This document shows, in pieces, positions 53,656-62,422 of a stretch of DNA of 64,000 bases. This stretch comes from Paracoccus methylovorus (lineage in GTDB: Bacteria; Pseudomonadota; Alphaproteobacteria; Rhodobacterales; Rhodobacteraceae). Every line of letters begins with the position of its first letter. Positions within the stretch are counted from its first letter, which is position 1. The position numbers and the translations under genes are program-made. The stretch is from assembly GCF_016919705.1 (NCBI RefSeq), contig NZ_CP070371.1:463501-527500 (forward strand), written 5' to 3'. The notes under the pieces are model-generated. The model ran no database searches, was not told the DNA's origin, and saw only the letters and a program-made list of their open reading frames with translations.

Positions 53656-55680
53656 TTGTCCGGCACGAAGATCCTCTGGGGCCAGATCACCGTGGTCTTC
53701 CTGATCGTGCTGATCTCGGTCTGGTCCGGCACGCAATGGACGGCCTGGCGGCTCGGATTCCAGCCGCAACTCGGTCCGGCCTGGTTCGAGCTCTGGGGCA
53801 TCCCGATCTACTACCCGCCGGCGCTGCTCTGGTGGTGGTACTTTTATGACGCCTACGCCCCGCGCATTTTTGTCGAGGGCGGCATCATCGCCGCCTCGGG
53901 CGGCTTCCTCGCTATCGGCACCGCCATCCTGATGTCGGTCTGGCGTGCCCGCGAGGCCGAGGACGTCGAGACCTATGGTTCGGCCCGTTGGGCGAGGCGG
54001 GCCGAGATCGAGCAGGCAGGGCTGCTCGGTCCCGACGGCGTGGTGCTCGGCAAGCTCGGGGAGGCCTATCTGCGCCACGACGGGCCGGAGCATGTGCTCT
54101 GCTTCGCCCCGACCCGCTCCGGCAAGGGCGTCGGGCTGGTGGTGCCGACGCTGCTGACCTGGCCCGGCTCGGCCATCGTCCATGATATCAAGGGCGAAAA
54201 CTGGCAGCTCACCGCCGGCTTCAGGGCGAAACATGGCCGGGTGCTGCTCTTCGACCCGACCAATGCCCGGTCCGCCGCCTACAACCCGCTGCTGGAGGTG
54301 CGGCGCGGCGAATGGGAGGTGCGCGATGTCCAAAACATCGCCGACATCCTGGTCGATCCGGAAGGCTCGCTGGAAAAGCGCAACCATTGGGAAAAGACCA
54401 GCCATGCCCTGCTGGTCGGCGTCATCCTGCATGTGCTCTATGCTGAGAAGGACAAAACCCTCGCGCGCGTCGCGGCCTTCCTCTCCGATCCGCGCCGATC
54501 GATCGAGGCCACCCTGGCGGCGATGATGAAGACCCCGCATCTGGGCGAGGCCGGGCCGCATCCGGTCATCGCCAGCGCCGCGCGGGAACTGCTGAACAAG
54601 TCCGAGAACGAACGCTCCGGCGTGTTGAGCACGGCGATGTCGTTTCTGAGTCTCTATCGCGATCCCGTCGTCGCCCAGGTCACCAGCCGCTGCGACTGGC
54701 GCATCGCCGATCTGATCGCGGCGGAAAAACCCTCGACGCTCTATCTGGTGGTACCGCCCTCGGATATCTCGCGCACCAAGCCGCTGATCCGGCTGGTGCT
54801 GAACCAGATCGGCCGGCGGCTGACCGAGGATCTGCACGCGCCGGACCGCAGGCACCGGGTGCTGATGCTGCTCGACGAATTCCCGGCCCTGGGTCGGCTG
54901 GACTTCTTCGAGAGCGCCCTGGCCTTCATGGCCGGCTACGGCATCAAGTCCTTCCTGATCGCCCAGTCGCTCAACCAGATCGAGAAGGCCTATGGGCCGA
55001 ACAACTCGATCCTCGACAACTGCCATGTCCGGGTCAGCTTCGCCACCAATGACGAACGCACAGCCAAGCGGGTCTCGGATGCGCTCGGCACCGCCACCGA
55101 GATGAAGGCGATGAAGAACTATGCCGGGCACAGGCTGGCGCCCTGGCTCGGCCATATCATGGTCTCGCGCTCCGAGACCGCCCGGCCGCTGCTCACGCCC
55201 GGCGAGGTGATGCAGCTGCCGCCGGAGGACGAGATCGTCATGGTGGCGGGCACCCCGCCGATCCGGGCGAGGAAGGCACGCTACTATGTCGATCCGCGAT
55301 TTCGCGAGCGGGTGCTGGCGCCGCCGGATCAGCGCGAGGTCGTGCCGTCGAAGCGGCCGGAGGATTGCACCGGGTTGAAGCAGCCAAGGCCGGGTGATGT
55401 GGGGCAGGCGGCCGATACCGCCTCCGCGCCGAATGCCGCGCTTGCCCAAGTCGACACTAATTCATCTGAGGATTCGGACAATGCCGGGCTGCGCCGCGAG
55501 CCGGGGCTGGAACCCTATCAGGATATCGTGCCGCAGCCGGTAACGCTTCCAGAGAACGAGTTCGATCCCGATTTCGAGGCCCCCGAGCAGCAGGCGGTCC
55601 GTAACCGGGGGCTGGCCCGCGACATGCGCCGGGTCGCGCGCCAGATATCCATGAACCAGGACGACGGGTTGGAGCTTTGA
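53656..55680 (+). CDS. traG: Type IV coupling protein TraG (VirD4-like ATPase)
   Basis: 674 residues. It brings the relaxase-DNA complex to the mating pore. Two N-terminal membrane helices (LWGQITVVFLIVLISVW; IIAASGGFLAIGTAILMSVW), Walker A FAPTRSGKGVGLVVPTLL, Walker B VLMLLDEFPALGRLDF, and the all-alpha region. The C-terminal ~100 residues are acidic and variable. Start set at TTG 53656 (LSGTKILWGQ), matching how TraG proteins of this group begin. AGGGAG is 12 nt upstream. An in-frame extension to 53509 is open but lacks family likeness. Confidence 0.9.
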   Translation: MSGTKILWGQITVVFLIVLISVWSGTQWTAWRLGFQPQLGPAWFELWGIPIYYPPALLWWWYFYDAYAPRIFVEGGIIAASGGFLAIGTAILMSVWRAREAEDVETYGSARWARRAEIEQAGLLGPDGVVLGKLGEAYLRHDGPEHVLCFAPTRSGKGVGLVVPTLLTWPGSAIVHDIKGENWQLTAGFRAKHGRVLLFDPTNARSAAYNPLLEVRRGEWEVRDVQNIADILVDPEGSLEKRNHWEKTSHALLVGVILHVLYAEKDKTLARVAAFLSDPRRSIEATLAAMMKTPHLGEAGPHPVIASAARELLNKSENERSGVLSTAMSFLSLYRDPVVAQVTSRCDWRIADLIAAEKPSTLYLVVPPSDISRTKPLIRLVLNQIGRRLTEDLHAPDRRHRVLMLLDEFPALGRLDFFESALAFMAGYGIKSFLIAQSLNQIEKAYGPNNSILDNCHVRVSFATNDERTAKRVSDALGTATEMKAMKNYAGHRLAPWLGHIMVSRSETARPLLTPGEVMQLPPEDEIVMVAGTPPIRARKARYYVDPRFRERVLAPPDQREVVPSKRPEDCTGLKQPRPGDVGQAADTASAPNAALAQVDTNSSEDSDNAGLRREPGLEPYQDIVPQPVTLPENEFDPDFEAPEQQAVRNRGLARDMRRVARQISMNQDDGLEL

Positions 55681-55683
55681 GTC

Positions 55684-56103
55684 ATGCCTGAACATGCCGA
55701 CAAGAAGAGACGCCTCTCGGTCTATCTGGACCCCGAACTGATGCTGCTGCTGGCCGATTATGCCGACCGGCGCGGAAAATCCCGCTCGCTCGTCGCCGAG
55801 GCGGCCATCGCCTCCTTCCTTACCCCGGATGCCGACGAACGGCAGGAGGCTGCCGTGACCCGCCGGCTCGATCGCATCGACCGCAGCATCCAGCGGCTGG
55901 AACGCGACATCGGCATCGCCAACGAGGCTTTTGCGATCTTCATGCGGTCCTGGCTGACCTCGACCCCGTCATTGCCCGAGGTGGCGCAACCTGCCGCGCA
56001 GGCGCAGGGCGGGCAGCGTTACGACCGTTTCCTCGAAGCCCTCGGCCGCCGCCTCGCCAGCGGGCCGAAGCTGCGTCAGGAGGTGGCAGAGGATCGCGAG
56101 TAG
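55684..56103 (+). CDS. Ribbon-helix-helix (CopG-type) protein
   Basis: 139 residues. N-terminal RHH (KRRLSVYLDPELMLLLADYADRRGKSRSLVAEAAIASFL), a coiled-coil centre (RRLDRIDRSIQRLERDIGIANEAF) and a charged tail. Found between traG and trbB in related elements. Probably represses transfer genes or assists the relaxosome as an accessory DNA-binding protein (inference). Starts 3 bp after traG. Confidence 0.87.
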   Translation: MPEHADKKRRLSVYLDPELMLLLADYADRRGKSRSLVAEAAIASFLTPDADERQEAAVTRRLDRIDRSIQRLERDIGIANEAFAIFMRSWLTSTPSLPEVAQPAAQAQGGQRYDRFLEALGRRLASGPKLRQEVAEDRE

Positions 56104-56396
56104 GACGCCAAGGTAGTCGATATATGAACGTCCAGCCGTTGTGACGTCAATTTATCGGCGTGTACGGTGAGAAATCCCAGCCGAGTGCCGCAGGCTCTCG
56201 AGGGGAGGGGACAACGGCGATCGGGTTGTAAGTGCCCGGTCATACGGCTTTGTTTCTGGTGCCTTCTGAAAGTGGATCAAAAAAGGACGATGCCCACGCG
56301 GCGCGACGATTAGTCCGATTGTAACAGCTGGTGGCCCGCGGTTACCAAAGGCGGAACGATAACCAAGTTTGACCGACAACAGAGGGCAGCATCCTT

Positions 56397-57284
56397 ATGG
56401 ATCTTCGCCATCTTCGCTATGTCGTAGCAACAGCGCGGAATAGTAGTTTCAGCGCTGCAGCTCTGGAACTGGAAGTTCAGCAGCCGATCGTGAGCCGGCG
56501 GATCCGCGAACTCGAGGAAGAACTCGGCGTCGCACTCTTCGACCGCTCCACCGCCGGGGCCAAGCTGACCCCCGTCGGTGAGAACTTCGTGGTCATGGCC
56601 GGGCGCATCCTGGACGATCTCCAGCGCTTGACCGATCGCACCCGGGCTGCAGTGGAGGGTCGGCGGGGGAGTGTTGCACTCGGCTTTTATAAGTCTCTCT
56701 CCTCCGGAAGCCTGCGCTTCATCATGCGCTCTTTCCGTGAAAATCACCCCGATATCGGCCTTGACCTGCTAGAGGCACCCTTCGTCGAACTGATGGCCGC
56801 TATTCATTCTGGCAAGCTGGATGTGGCAATCATCCTTGGCGATCCAAATCGGTGCCCGGTACTGCACAGCATGTCGGTGAGTACCGAACAGCTGATGCTC
56901 GCCCTGCCGTTAGATCATCCGCTGGCCGAGAAACCCTTCGTCTACTGGTCCGACCTCAAAGAGGAACGCTTCCTGATCTCGCATCGAGATCCCGGCCCCG
57001 ACATCCGCAATATCCTGATTGCCAAACTCGCAGCGCCATCGGACGACCCCGAGATAGTCAGTCTGCATGTCAGCCTCGAGAACATTTTAAGTCTCGTTGG
57101 TGCTGGCCAGGGGGTCAGCCTGCAATGCGAATGCGCGAGCGGTTTGACGGGTCTGGGTGCCGTGTTCCGGCCGGTACATGACGCCAATGGCGCAGCCCGG
57201 ATCGGCTATATCGCCTGTTGGCATCCCCAGAACGACAATCCAGCGCTGAAAACCTTTCTGGAAGCATTGAAATCGGGAACGTGA
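56397..57284 (+). CDS. LysR-family transcriptional regulator
   Basis: 295 residues. N-terminal HTH (RHLRYVVATARNSSFSAAALELEVQQPIVSRRIRELEEELGVALFDR) and a LysR substrate-binding domain (GSVALGFYKSLSSGSLRFIMRSFRENHPDIGLDLLE). It interrupts the traG-RHH / trbB-F run and has its own 293-bp upstream region in which I see no gene and no clear operator. It may control the trb genes downstream. Inducer unknown. Confidence 0.9.
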   Translation: MDLRHLRYVVATARNSSFSAAALELEVQQPIVSRRIRELEEELGVALFDRSTAGAKLTPVGENFVVMAGRILDDLQRLTDRTRAAVEGRRGSVALGFYKSLSSGSLRFIMRSFRENHPDIGLDLLEAPFVELMAAIHSGKLDVAIILGDPNRCPVLHSMSVSTEQLMLALPLDHPLAEKPFVYWSDLKEERFLISHRDPGPDIRNILIAKLAAPSDDPEIVSLHVSLENILSLVGAGQGVSLQCECASGLTGLGAVFRPVHDANGAARIGYIACWHPQNDNPALKTFLEALKSGT

Positions 57285-57472
57285 GTCGTTTGGGGAGACG
57301 GCTTTCCATCATATGTCAGGCAGCCGTGCCGCAGGTTTCCTGTATTTTTTTGCCCCCCTACGCTCCTCTTCGATTTTGAGAAGACAACTGTTGCGCCGCT
57401 CTGTCTTGAGGCTCTTTTAGTCGACCCCATCTGGGGCCTCTTTCTCGCCGCCCCGGTGGAACGGGGGACGGG

Positions 57473-58174
57473 ATGGCAGGTTCAGACCACATCGAGGCAA
57501 GGATGAAGCGCGGCGCCCGCATGCTCCGCACCGCGCTTGGGCCTGCCATCGCCCGGTTTCTGGAAGATTGCGCCGTTGTCGAGGTGATGCTGAACCCGGA
57601 CGGCCGGATCTGGGTGGACCGGCTGCGCGACGGGCTGGCGGACACCGGCCAAGTTCTGTCCGCATCCGACGGCGAGCGGATCATCCGGCTGGTCGCGCAT
57701 CATGTTGGCGTTGAGGTCCATGGCCGCAGCCCGCGCGTTTCGGCCGAACTGCCGGAGACCGGGGAACGTTTCGAGGGCCTTCTGCCGCCGGTAGTCGCAG
57801 CCCCGGCCTTCGCCATCCGCAAGCGCCCCGACCGCATCCCGATCGGCGAGGTGCGCGGCGCCGAGGCGCTCGATCTTCTGAAGGCCTGGGGCACCGGCCA
57901 TCCCGGCGGGATCGGCACCATCCATGCCGGATCCAGCATCGGCGCCCTGCGCCGGCTCGAACAGCTGATCCAGGAGGCCGTGATCACCGTGCCGCGGGCG
58001 CTGATCGCGGAGACCGTGGATCTGGTCGCGGTGCTGTCCGGACGCGGCAGCAATCGCTGCCTCACCGAACTGGTCCGGGTCGACGGGCTCGGCCCGGACG
58101 GTGACTACCGCATCGCCTCCGTCATTCCCGACATCGACCCACACACCGCAGAAAATACTGGAGAAACGCCATGA
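57473..58174 (+). CDS. trbB: TrbB (VirB11-like ATPase) with internal deletion removing the P-loop
   Basis: 233 residues versus about 320 in the family. The N-terminal domain is normal ([57 protein letters not shown]). It then jumps directly to the late ATPase segment [36 protein letters not shown]. The stretch that should lie between, including Walker A (GGTxTGKTT) and the Asp box, is missing, yet the frame is kept. The junction is near 57825. The product cannot bind ATP normally, so assembly of the mating pore is probably blocked unless another TrbB exists. Start at 57473 follows GGGGGA. Confidence 0.88.
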   Translation: MAGSDHIEARMKRGARMLRTALGPAIARFLEDCAVVEVMLNPDGRIWVDRLRDGLADTGQVLSASDGERIIRLVAHHVGVEVHGRSPRVSAELPETGERFEGLLPPVVAAPAFAIRKRPDRIPIGEVRGAEALDLLKAWGTGHPGGIGTIHAGSSIGALRRLEQLIQEAVITVPRALIAETVDLVAVLSGRGSNRCLTELVRVDGLGPDGDYRIASVIPDIDPHTAENTGETP

Positions 58175-58503
58175 TTGGTTCTGCCCCAAAGATTCGCCGC
58201 CGTATCGCGGCAATCGCCAACTTCGCCTATATCAGCCTCGTGCTGGCGCCCGCCGCCCATGCCGCCGGCTCATCGATGCCCTGGGAGGCGCCGCTGCAAT
58301 CAATCCTCGACTCGGTTGAGGGGCCGGTGGCGAAGATCGTGGCGGTGATCATCATCATCGTCACCGGCCTGACGCTGGCTTTCGGCGATACCGGCGGAGG
58401 CTTCCGGCGGCTGATCCAGATCGTCTTCGGCATCTCCATCGCCTTCGCGGCATCCAGCTTCTTCCTGAGCTTCTTCAGCTTCGGCGGCGGGGCCTTGGTC
58501 TGA
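58171..58503 (+). CDS. trbC: TrbC, VirB2-like conjugative pilin
   Basis: 110 residues: long signal peptide (IAAIANFAYISLVLAPAAHAA) followed by two hydrophobic helices (IVAVIIIIVTGLTLAF; LIQIVFGISIAFAASSFFLSFF), the VirB2/TrbC pilin plan. It would be processed by the TraF-type peptidase at 47662. Overlaps trbB by 4 nt and trbD by 1 nt. Confidence 0.92.
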   Translation: MIGSAPKIRRRIAAIANFAYISLVLAPAAHAAGSSMPWEAPLQSILDSVEGPVAKIVAVIIIIVTGLTLAFGDTGGGFRRLIQIVFGISIAFAASSFFLSFFSFGGGALV

Positions 58504-58784
58504 TGACGCAAGGCTTCGAGCAGCTTTCCGAGGTACCCGGCTTCAGCGTCCGGGTGCATCGCGCCCTGACCGAGCCGATCCTGCTCGGCGGCGCGCCGAG
58601 GAGCATCGCCATCCTGAACGGCACGCTGGCCGGCGCGGTCGGGCTCGGGCTGCAGCTCTGGCTCGCCGGCCTGCTGATCTGGGCCGTCGGCCATCTCGCG
58701 GCCGTCTGGGCCGCGAAGCGCGATTCGCTCTTCGTCGAGGTTGGTCGCCGCCATCTGCGCATCCCCGGCCATCTCGCCGTCTGA
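58503..58784 (+). CDS. trbD: TrbD, VirB3-like inner-membrane protein
   Basis: 93 residues, one or two membrane segments (AVGLGLQLWLAGLLIWAVGHLAAVW) after a short amphipathic start containing VHRALTEPILLGGAPR, the usual VirB3/TrbD opening. Works with TrbE in pilus assembly. Translationally coupled to trbC; trbE starts 12 bp later. Confidence 0.92.
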   Translation: MTQGFEQLSEVPGFSVRVHRALTEPILLGGAPRSIAILNGTLAGAVGLGLQLWLAGLLIWAVGHLAAVWAAKRDSLFVEVGRRHLRIPGHLAV

Positions 58785-58796
58785 CGGAGCCTCGCC

Positions 58797-61307
58797 ATGA
58801 TGAACCTCGCCGAGTACCGTCGCAGCGCCGCCCGCCTGGCCGACTATCTGCCCTGGGCGGCGCTGGTCGCGTCCGGCGTGGTGCTGAACAAGGACGGCTC
58901 GTTCCAGCGCACCGCCCGGTTCCGCGGCCCCGATCTGGATTCCGCGGTCGCCGCCGAACTGGTCGCGGTGGCCGGGCGGCTGAACAACGCCTTTCGCCGC
59001 CTCGGCTCCGGTTGGGCCATCTTCGTCGAGGCGCAACGCTCGGAAGCCGCGACCTATCCCGACAGCACCTTCCCCGATCCGGCCTCGGCGCTGGTCGATG
59101 CCGAGCGAAGGGCCGATTTCGAGCAGGCGGGCAGCCATTTCGTCTCCGACTATTTCCTGACTCTGCTCTGGCTGCCGCCGGCCGAGGAAGCCGCGCGGGC
59201 GGAAAGCTGGCTCTACGAGGGCCGCGAGACATCCGGGGTGAATCCCTGGGAACTGCTGCGCGGCTTCATCGACCGCAGCGACCGGGTGCTTACACTGCTC
59301 GACGGCTTCATGCCGGAATGCGCCTGGCTCGACGATGGCGAGACGCTGACCTACCTGCATTCCACCATCTCTATCAACCGGCAGCGCGTGCGCGTGCCCG
59401 AGGTGCCGATGCATCTCGACGCGCTGCTGGCCGATCAGCCGCTCACCGGCGGGCTGGAGCTGCGGCTGGGCGAGGCGCATCTGCGGGTGCTGACCATCAC
59501 CGGCTTTCCCACCGCCACCACGCCCGGCATTCTCGACGAGTTGAACCGCATCGCCTTTCCCTATCGCTGGTCGACCCGCGCCATCCTCATCGACAAGACC
59601 GATGCGACGCGGCTGCTGACCAGGATCCGGCGACAATGGTTCGCCAAGCGCAAGTCCATCGCCGCGATCCTCAAGGAGGTGATGAGCAGAGAGCCCTCCG
59701 CGCTCGTGGACACCGATGCCGCCAACAAGGCGCTTGATGCCGACATGGCGCTGCAGGAACTCGGCGGCGATGTCGCCGGCATGGCCTATGTCACGGCGAC
59801 GATTACGGTCTGGGACGAAGATGCCCGCATCGCCGACGAGAAGCTGCGGCTGGTGGAAAAGCTGGTACAGGGCCGGGACTTCACCGCGATGATCGAGACG
59901 GTCAATGCCGTGGACGCATGGTTGGGGAGCCTTCCCGGCCACGTCTATGCCAATGTCCGCCAGCCGCCGATCAGCACCCTGAACCTCGCCCATATGATCC
60001 CACTCTCGGCCGTCTGGGCCGGCGAGGAGCGGGATGCGCATTTCGACGCCCCGCCGCTGCTCTACGGCAAAACCGAGGGCGCGACGCCGTTCCGCTTCTC
60101 GCTGCATGTCGGTGACGTAGGCCACACCCTCGTCGTCGGCCCCACCGGCGCGGGCAAATCCGTGCTGCTGGCGCTGATGGCGCTGCAGTTCCGCCGCTAT
60201 GCCGGATCGCAGGTCTTCGCCTTCGATTTCGGCGGCTCGATCCGCGCGGCAGCGCTGGCCATGGGCGGCGACTGGCACGATCTCGGCGGCGGGCTGAGCG
60301 AGGGCGACGATGCTTCGGTCTCGCTGCAGCCGCTGGCCCGCATCCACGAGTCCGCCGAGCGCGCCTGGGCGGCGGATTGGATCTCCGCCATTCTTTCGCG
60401 CGAGGGCATCGCCATCACGCCGGAGGTGAAGGAACATCTCTGGACGGCATTGACCTCGCTGGCCTCGGCCCCGGTCGGAGAACGCACCATCACCGGCCTC
60501 GCGGTGCTGCTGCAATCGAACGATCTGAAGCAGGCGCTGCGGCCCTATTGCGTCGGCGGTGCCTGGGGCCGGCTGCTCGATGCCGAGAGCGAGCATCTCG
60601 GCTCGGCCTCGGTGCAGGCCTTCGAGATCGAGGGGCTGGTCGGCACCGGCGCGGCACCGGCGGTGCTGTCCTATCTGTTCCACCGGATCGGCGACCGGCT
60701 CGACGGCAGCCCCACCCTGCTGATCATCGACGAGGGCTGGCTGGCCTTGGACGACGAGGGATTCTCGGGCCAGCTTCGCGAATGGCTGAAGACGCTCCGG
60801 AAGAAGAACGCCTCGGTGATTTTCGCCACCCAGTCTCTCAGCGATATCGACAATTCCGCCATCGCGCCCGCGATTATTGAGTCCTGCCCGACCCGGCTCT
60901 TGCTGCCGAACGAACGCGCCATCGAGCCGCAGATCACCGCCATCTATCGCCGCTTCGGCCTCAACGACCGCCAGATCGAGATCCTCGCGCGCGCCACGCC
61001 AAAGCGGGACTATTGCTGCCAGTCGCGGCGCGGCAACCGGCTGTTCGAACTGGGCCTGTCGGAAGTCGGCCTCGCCCTCTGCGCAGCCTCGTCCAAATCC
61101 CACCAAGCGCTGATCTCAAGCATCCTCGCCGAACAGGGCCGCGACGGTTTCCTCGCCGCATGGCTCAAGGCGCGCGGCGTCGAATGGGCGGCCGAGTTGA
61201 TCCCCAACCTCACCAATCTCGCGACGGACACACCGGGCCTTCCGCCTGCCCACGCCAATGTCGGCGAACTCGAACCCACCCTGGAAGAAAAGGTGACCAC
61301 GCCATGA
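58797..61307 (+). CDS. trbE: TrbE, VirB4-like conjugation ATPase
   Basis: 836 residues, full length. The N-terminal CagE/TrbE/VirB domain (LAEYRRSAARLADYLPWAALV) precedes the ATPase domain with Walker A VVGPTGAGKSVLLAL, Walker B LLIIDEGWLALDDEGF and the following FATQSLSDI. It powers pilin handling and pore assembly. Unlike TrbB in this window its motifs are intact. ATGA overlap with trbJ. A second ATG directly after the first makes the exact start ambiguous by one residue. Confidence 0.95.
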   Translation: MMNLAEYRRSAARLADYLPWAALVASGVVLNKDGSFQRTARFRGPDLDSAVAAELVAVAGRLNNAFRRLGSGWAIFVEAQRSEAATYPDSTFPDPASALVDAERRADFEQAGSHFVSDYFLTLLWLPPAEEAARAESWLYEGRETSGVNPWELLRGFIDRSDRVLTLLDGFMPECAWLDDGETLTYLHSTISINRQRVRVPEVPMHLDALLADQPLTGGLELRLGEAHLRVLTITGFPTATTPGILDELNRIAFPYRWSTRAILIDKTDATRLLTRIRRQWFAKRKSIAAILKEVMSREPSALVDTDAANKALDADMALQELGGDVAGMAYVTATITVWDEDARIADEKLRLVEKLVQGRDFTAMIETVNAVDAWLGSLPGHVYANVRQPPISTLNLAHMIPLSAVWAGEERDAHFDAPPLLYGKTEGATPFRFSLHVGDVGHTLVVGPTGAGKSVLLALMALQFRRYAGSQVFAFDFGGSIRAAALAMGGDWHDLGGGLSEGDDASVSLQPLARIHESAERAWAADWISAILSREGIAITPEVKEHLWTALTSLASAPVGERTITGLAVLLQSNDLKQALRPYCVGGAWGRLLDAESEHLGSASVQAFEIEGLVGTGAAPAVLSYLFHRIGDRLDGSPTLLIIDEGWLALDDEGFSGQLREWLKTLRKKNASVIFATQSLSDIDNSAIAPAIIESCPTRLLLPNERAIEPQITAIYRRFGLNDRQIEILARATPKRDYCCQSRRGNRLFELGLSEVGLALCAASSKSHQALISSILAEQGRDGFLAAWLKARGVEWAAELIPNLTNLATDTPGLPPAHANVGELEPTLEEKVTTP

Positions 61308-62101
61308 CGCGTAAGATGATCACCATGCAACGCCCCGTTTCCCACATTGCCAGCAGCACCGCTCTAGTTCTTGCGCTGGCGGCACCGCTGGCGCTCACTC
61401 CCATGCTGACCAACCCGGCCCATGCCTTCTTTGGTGGCTTCGGCCGTATCGTCTACGACCCCACCAACCATGCCGAGAACCTGCTGACCGCCGCGCGGAC
61501 GTTGGAGCAGATCAACAACCAGATCGCCTCGCTGCAGAACGAGGCTCAGATGCTGATCAACCAGGCCCGCAATCTTGCCAGCCTGCCGCACAGCTCGCTG
61601 CAGCAGTTGCAGCAGAACGTCAGCCGCACCCAGCAGCTTCTGGACGAGGCCCAGAACATCGCCTTCGAAGTGCAACAGGTCGATCAGGCGTTCGAGCGGG
61701 AATACGGCACACCCGATCTCTCGATGTCCGAGCAGCAACTGCTGACCGACGCCCGCACCCGCTGGACCAACACCATGGGCGGCTTGCAGGACGCGATGCG
61801 CGTTCAAGCCGGCGTCACCGGCAATATCGAGGCGCAGCGTGCCGAGATGGCTACGCTGGTCGAGCAGAGCCAGGGCGCCACAGGGGCGCTTCAGGCCAGC
61901 CAGGCCGGCAACCAGCTGCTGGCCCTGCAATCCCAACAGCTCTCCGACCTCACCGCGCTTCTCGCCGCTACCGGCCGGGCCGATGCGCTGGTCGAGGCCG
62001 AGCGGGCAGCGGCGGCCGAGCAGGGCCGCATCCAGCGCGAGCGCTTCCTGACTCCGGGCACCGGCTACCAGCCCGGCAATGCCCGGATGTTCAACAACTG
62101 A
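61304..62101 (+). CDS. trbJ: TrbJ, VirB5-like P-type conjugation protein
   Basis: 265 residues: signal peptide (ASSTALVLALAAPLALTPMLTNPAHA) and a periplasmic, coiled-coil-rich body (LEQINNQIASLQNEAQMLINQARNLASLPHSSLQQLQQNVSRTQQLLDEA) typical of TrbJ/VirB5 minor pilins. The mature start FFGGFGRIVYDPTNHAENL is the family signature. Overlaps trbE by 4 nt. Confidence 0.93.
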   Translation: MTRKMITMQRPVSHIASSTALVLALAAPLALTPMLTNPAHAFFGGFGRIVYDPTNHAENLLTAARTLEQINNQIASLQNEAQMLINQARNLASLPHSSLQQLQQNVSRTQQLLDEAQNIAFEVQQVDQAFEREYGTPDLSMSEQQLLTDARTRWTNTMGGLQDAMRVQAGVTGNIEAQRAEMATLVEQSQGATGALQASQAGNQLLALQSQQLSDLTALLAATGRADALVEAERAAAAEQGRIQRERFLTPGTGYQPGNARMFNN

Positions 62102-62120
62102 CGGCCCGGAGGGCGTAACC

Positions 62121-62417
62121 ATGGAGGGCACGACGATGGCCCGGCTGATTGCCATCCTGTTGCTAGCGATCGTCATGACCGTCACGCTGTTCCGCATGGA
62201 CCGGAGCGGCGACCTGCCGACCCCGCCCGGCCGGCAGGTTCAGCCACAGGCCGAGGATCCGCTGCGCGAGGGCCAGCGCCGTTGCCAGCGCATGGGCGAG
62301 GCGGCGGCCGAAGATATCGAATGCCTGCGCGTCTGGGCCGAGACCCGTGATCGTTTCCTCGGGCAGGCGCCTGAACCGGTGGCCCCGGACACGCCCACGA
62401 CCGCTAAAGGGCGGTAG
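62121..62417 (+). CDS. TrbK-alt-type entry-exclusion protein
   Basis: 98 residues. One N-terminal membrane helix (LIAILLLAIVMTVTLFRM) and a periplasmic part with two cysteines (EGQRRCQRMGEAAAEDIECLRVWAE), the layout of alphaproteobacterial TrbK-alt proteins, which are proposed to block entry of a like element. GGAGGG precedes ATG 62121; an internal ATG at 62136 is an alternative. Placed between trbJ and trbL as in IncP-type operons. Confidence 0.82.
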   Translation: MEGTTMARLIAILLLAIVMTVTLFRMDRSGDLPTPPGRQVQPQAEDPLREGQRRCQRMGEAAAEDIECLRVWAETRDRFLGQAPEPVAPDTPTTAKGR

Positions 62418-62422
62418 GACAG

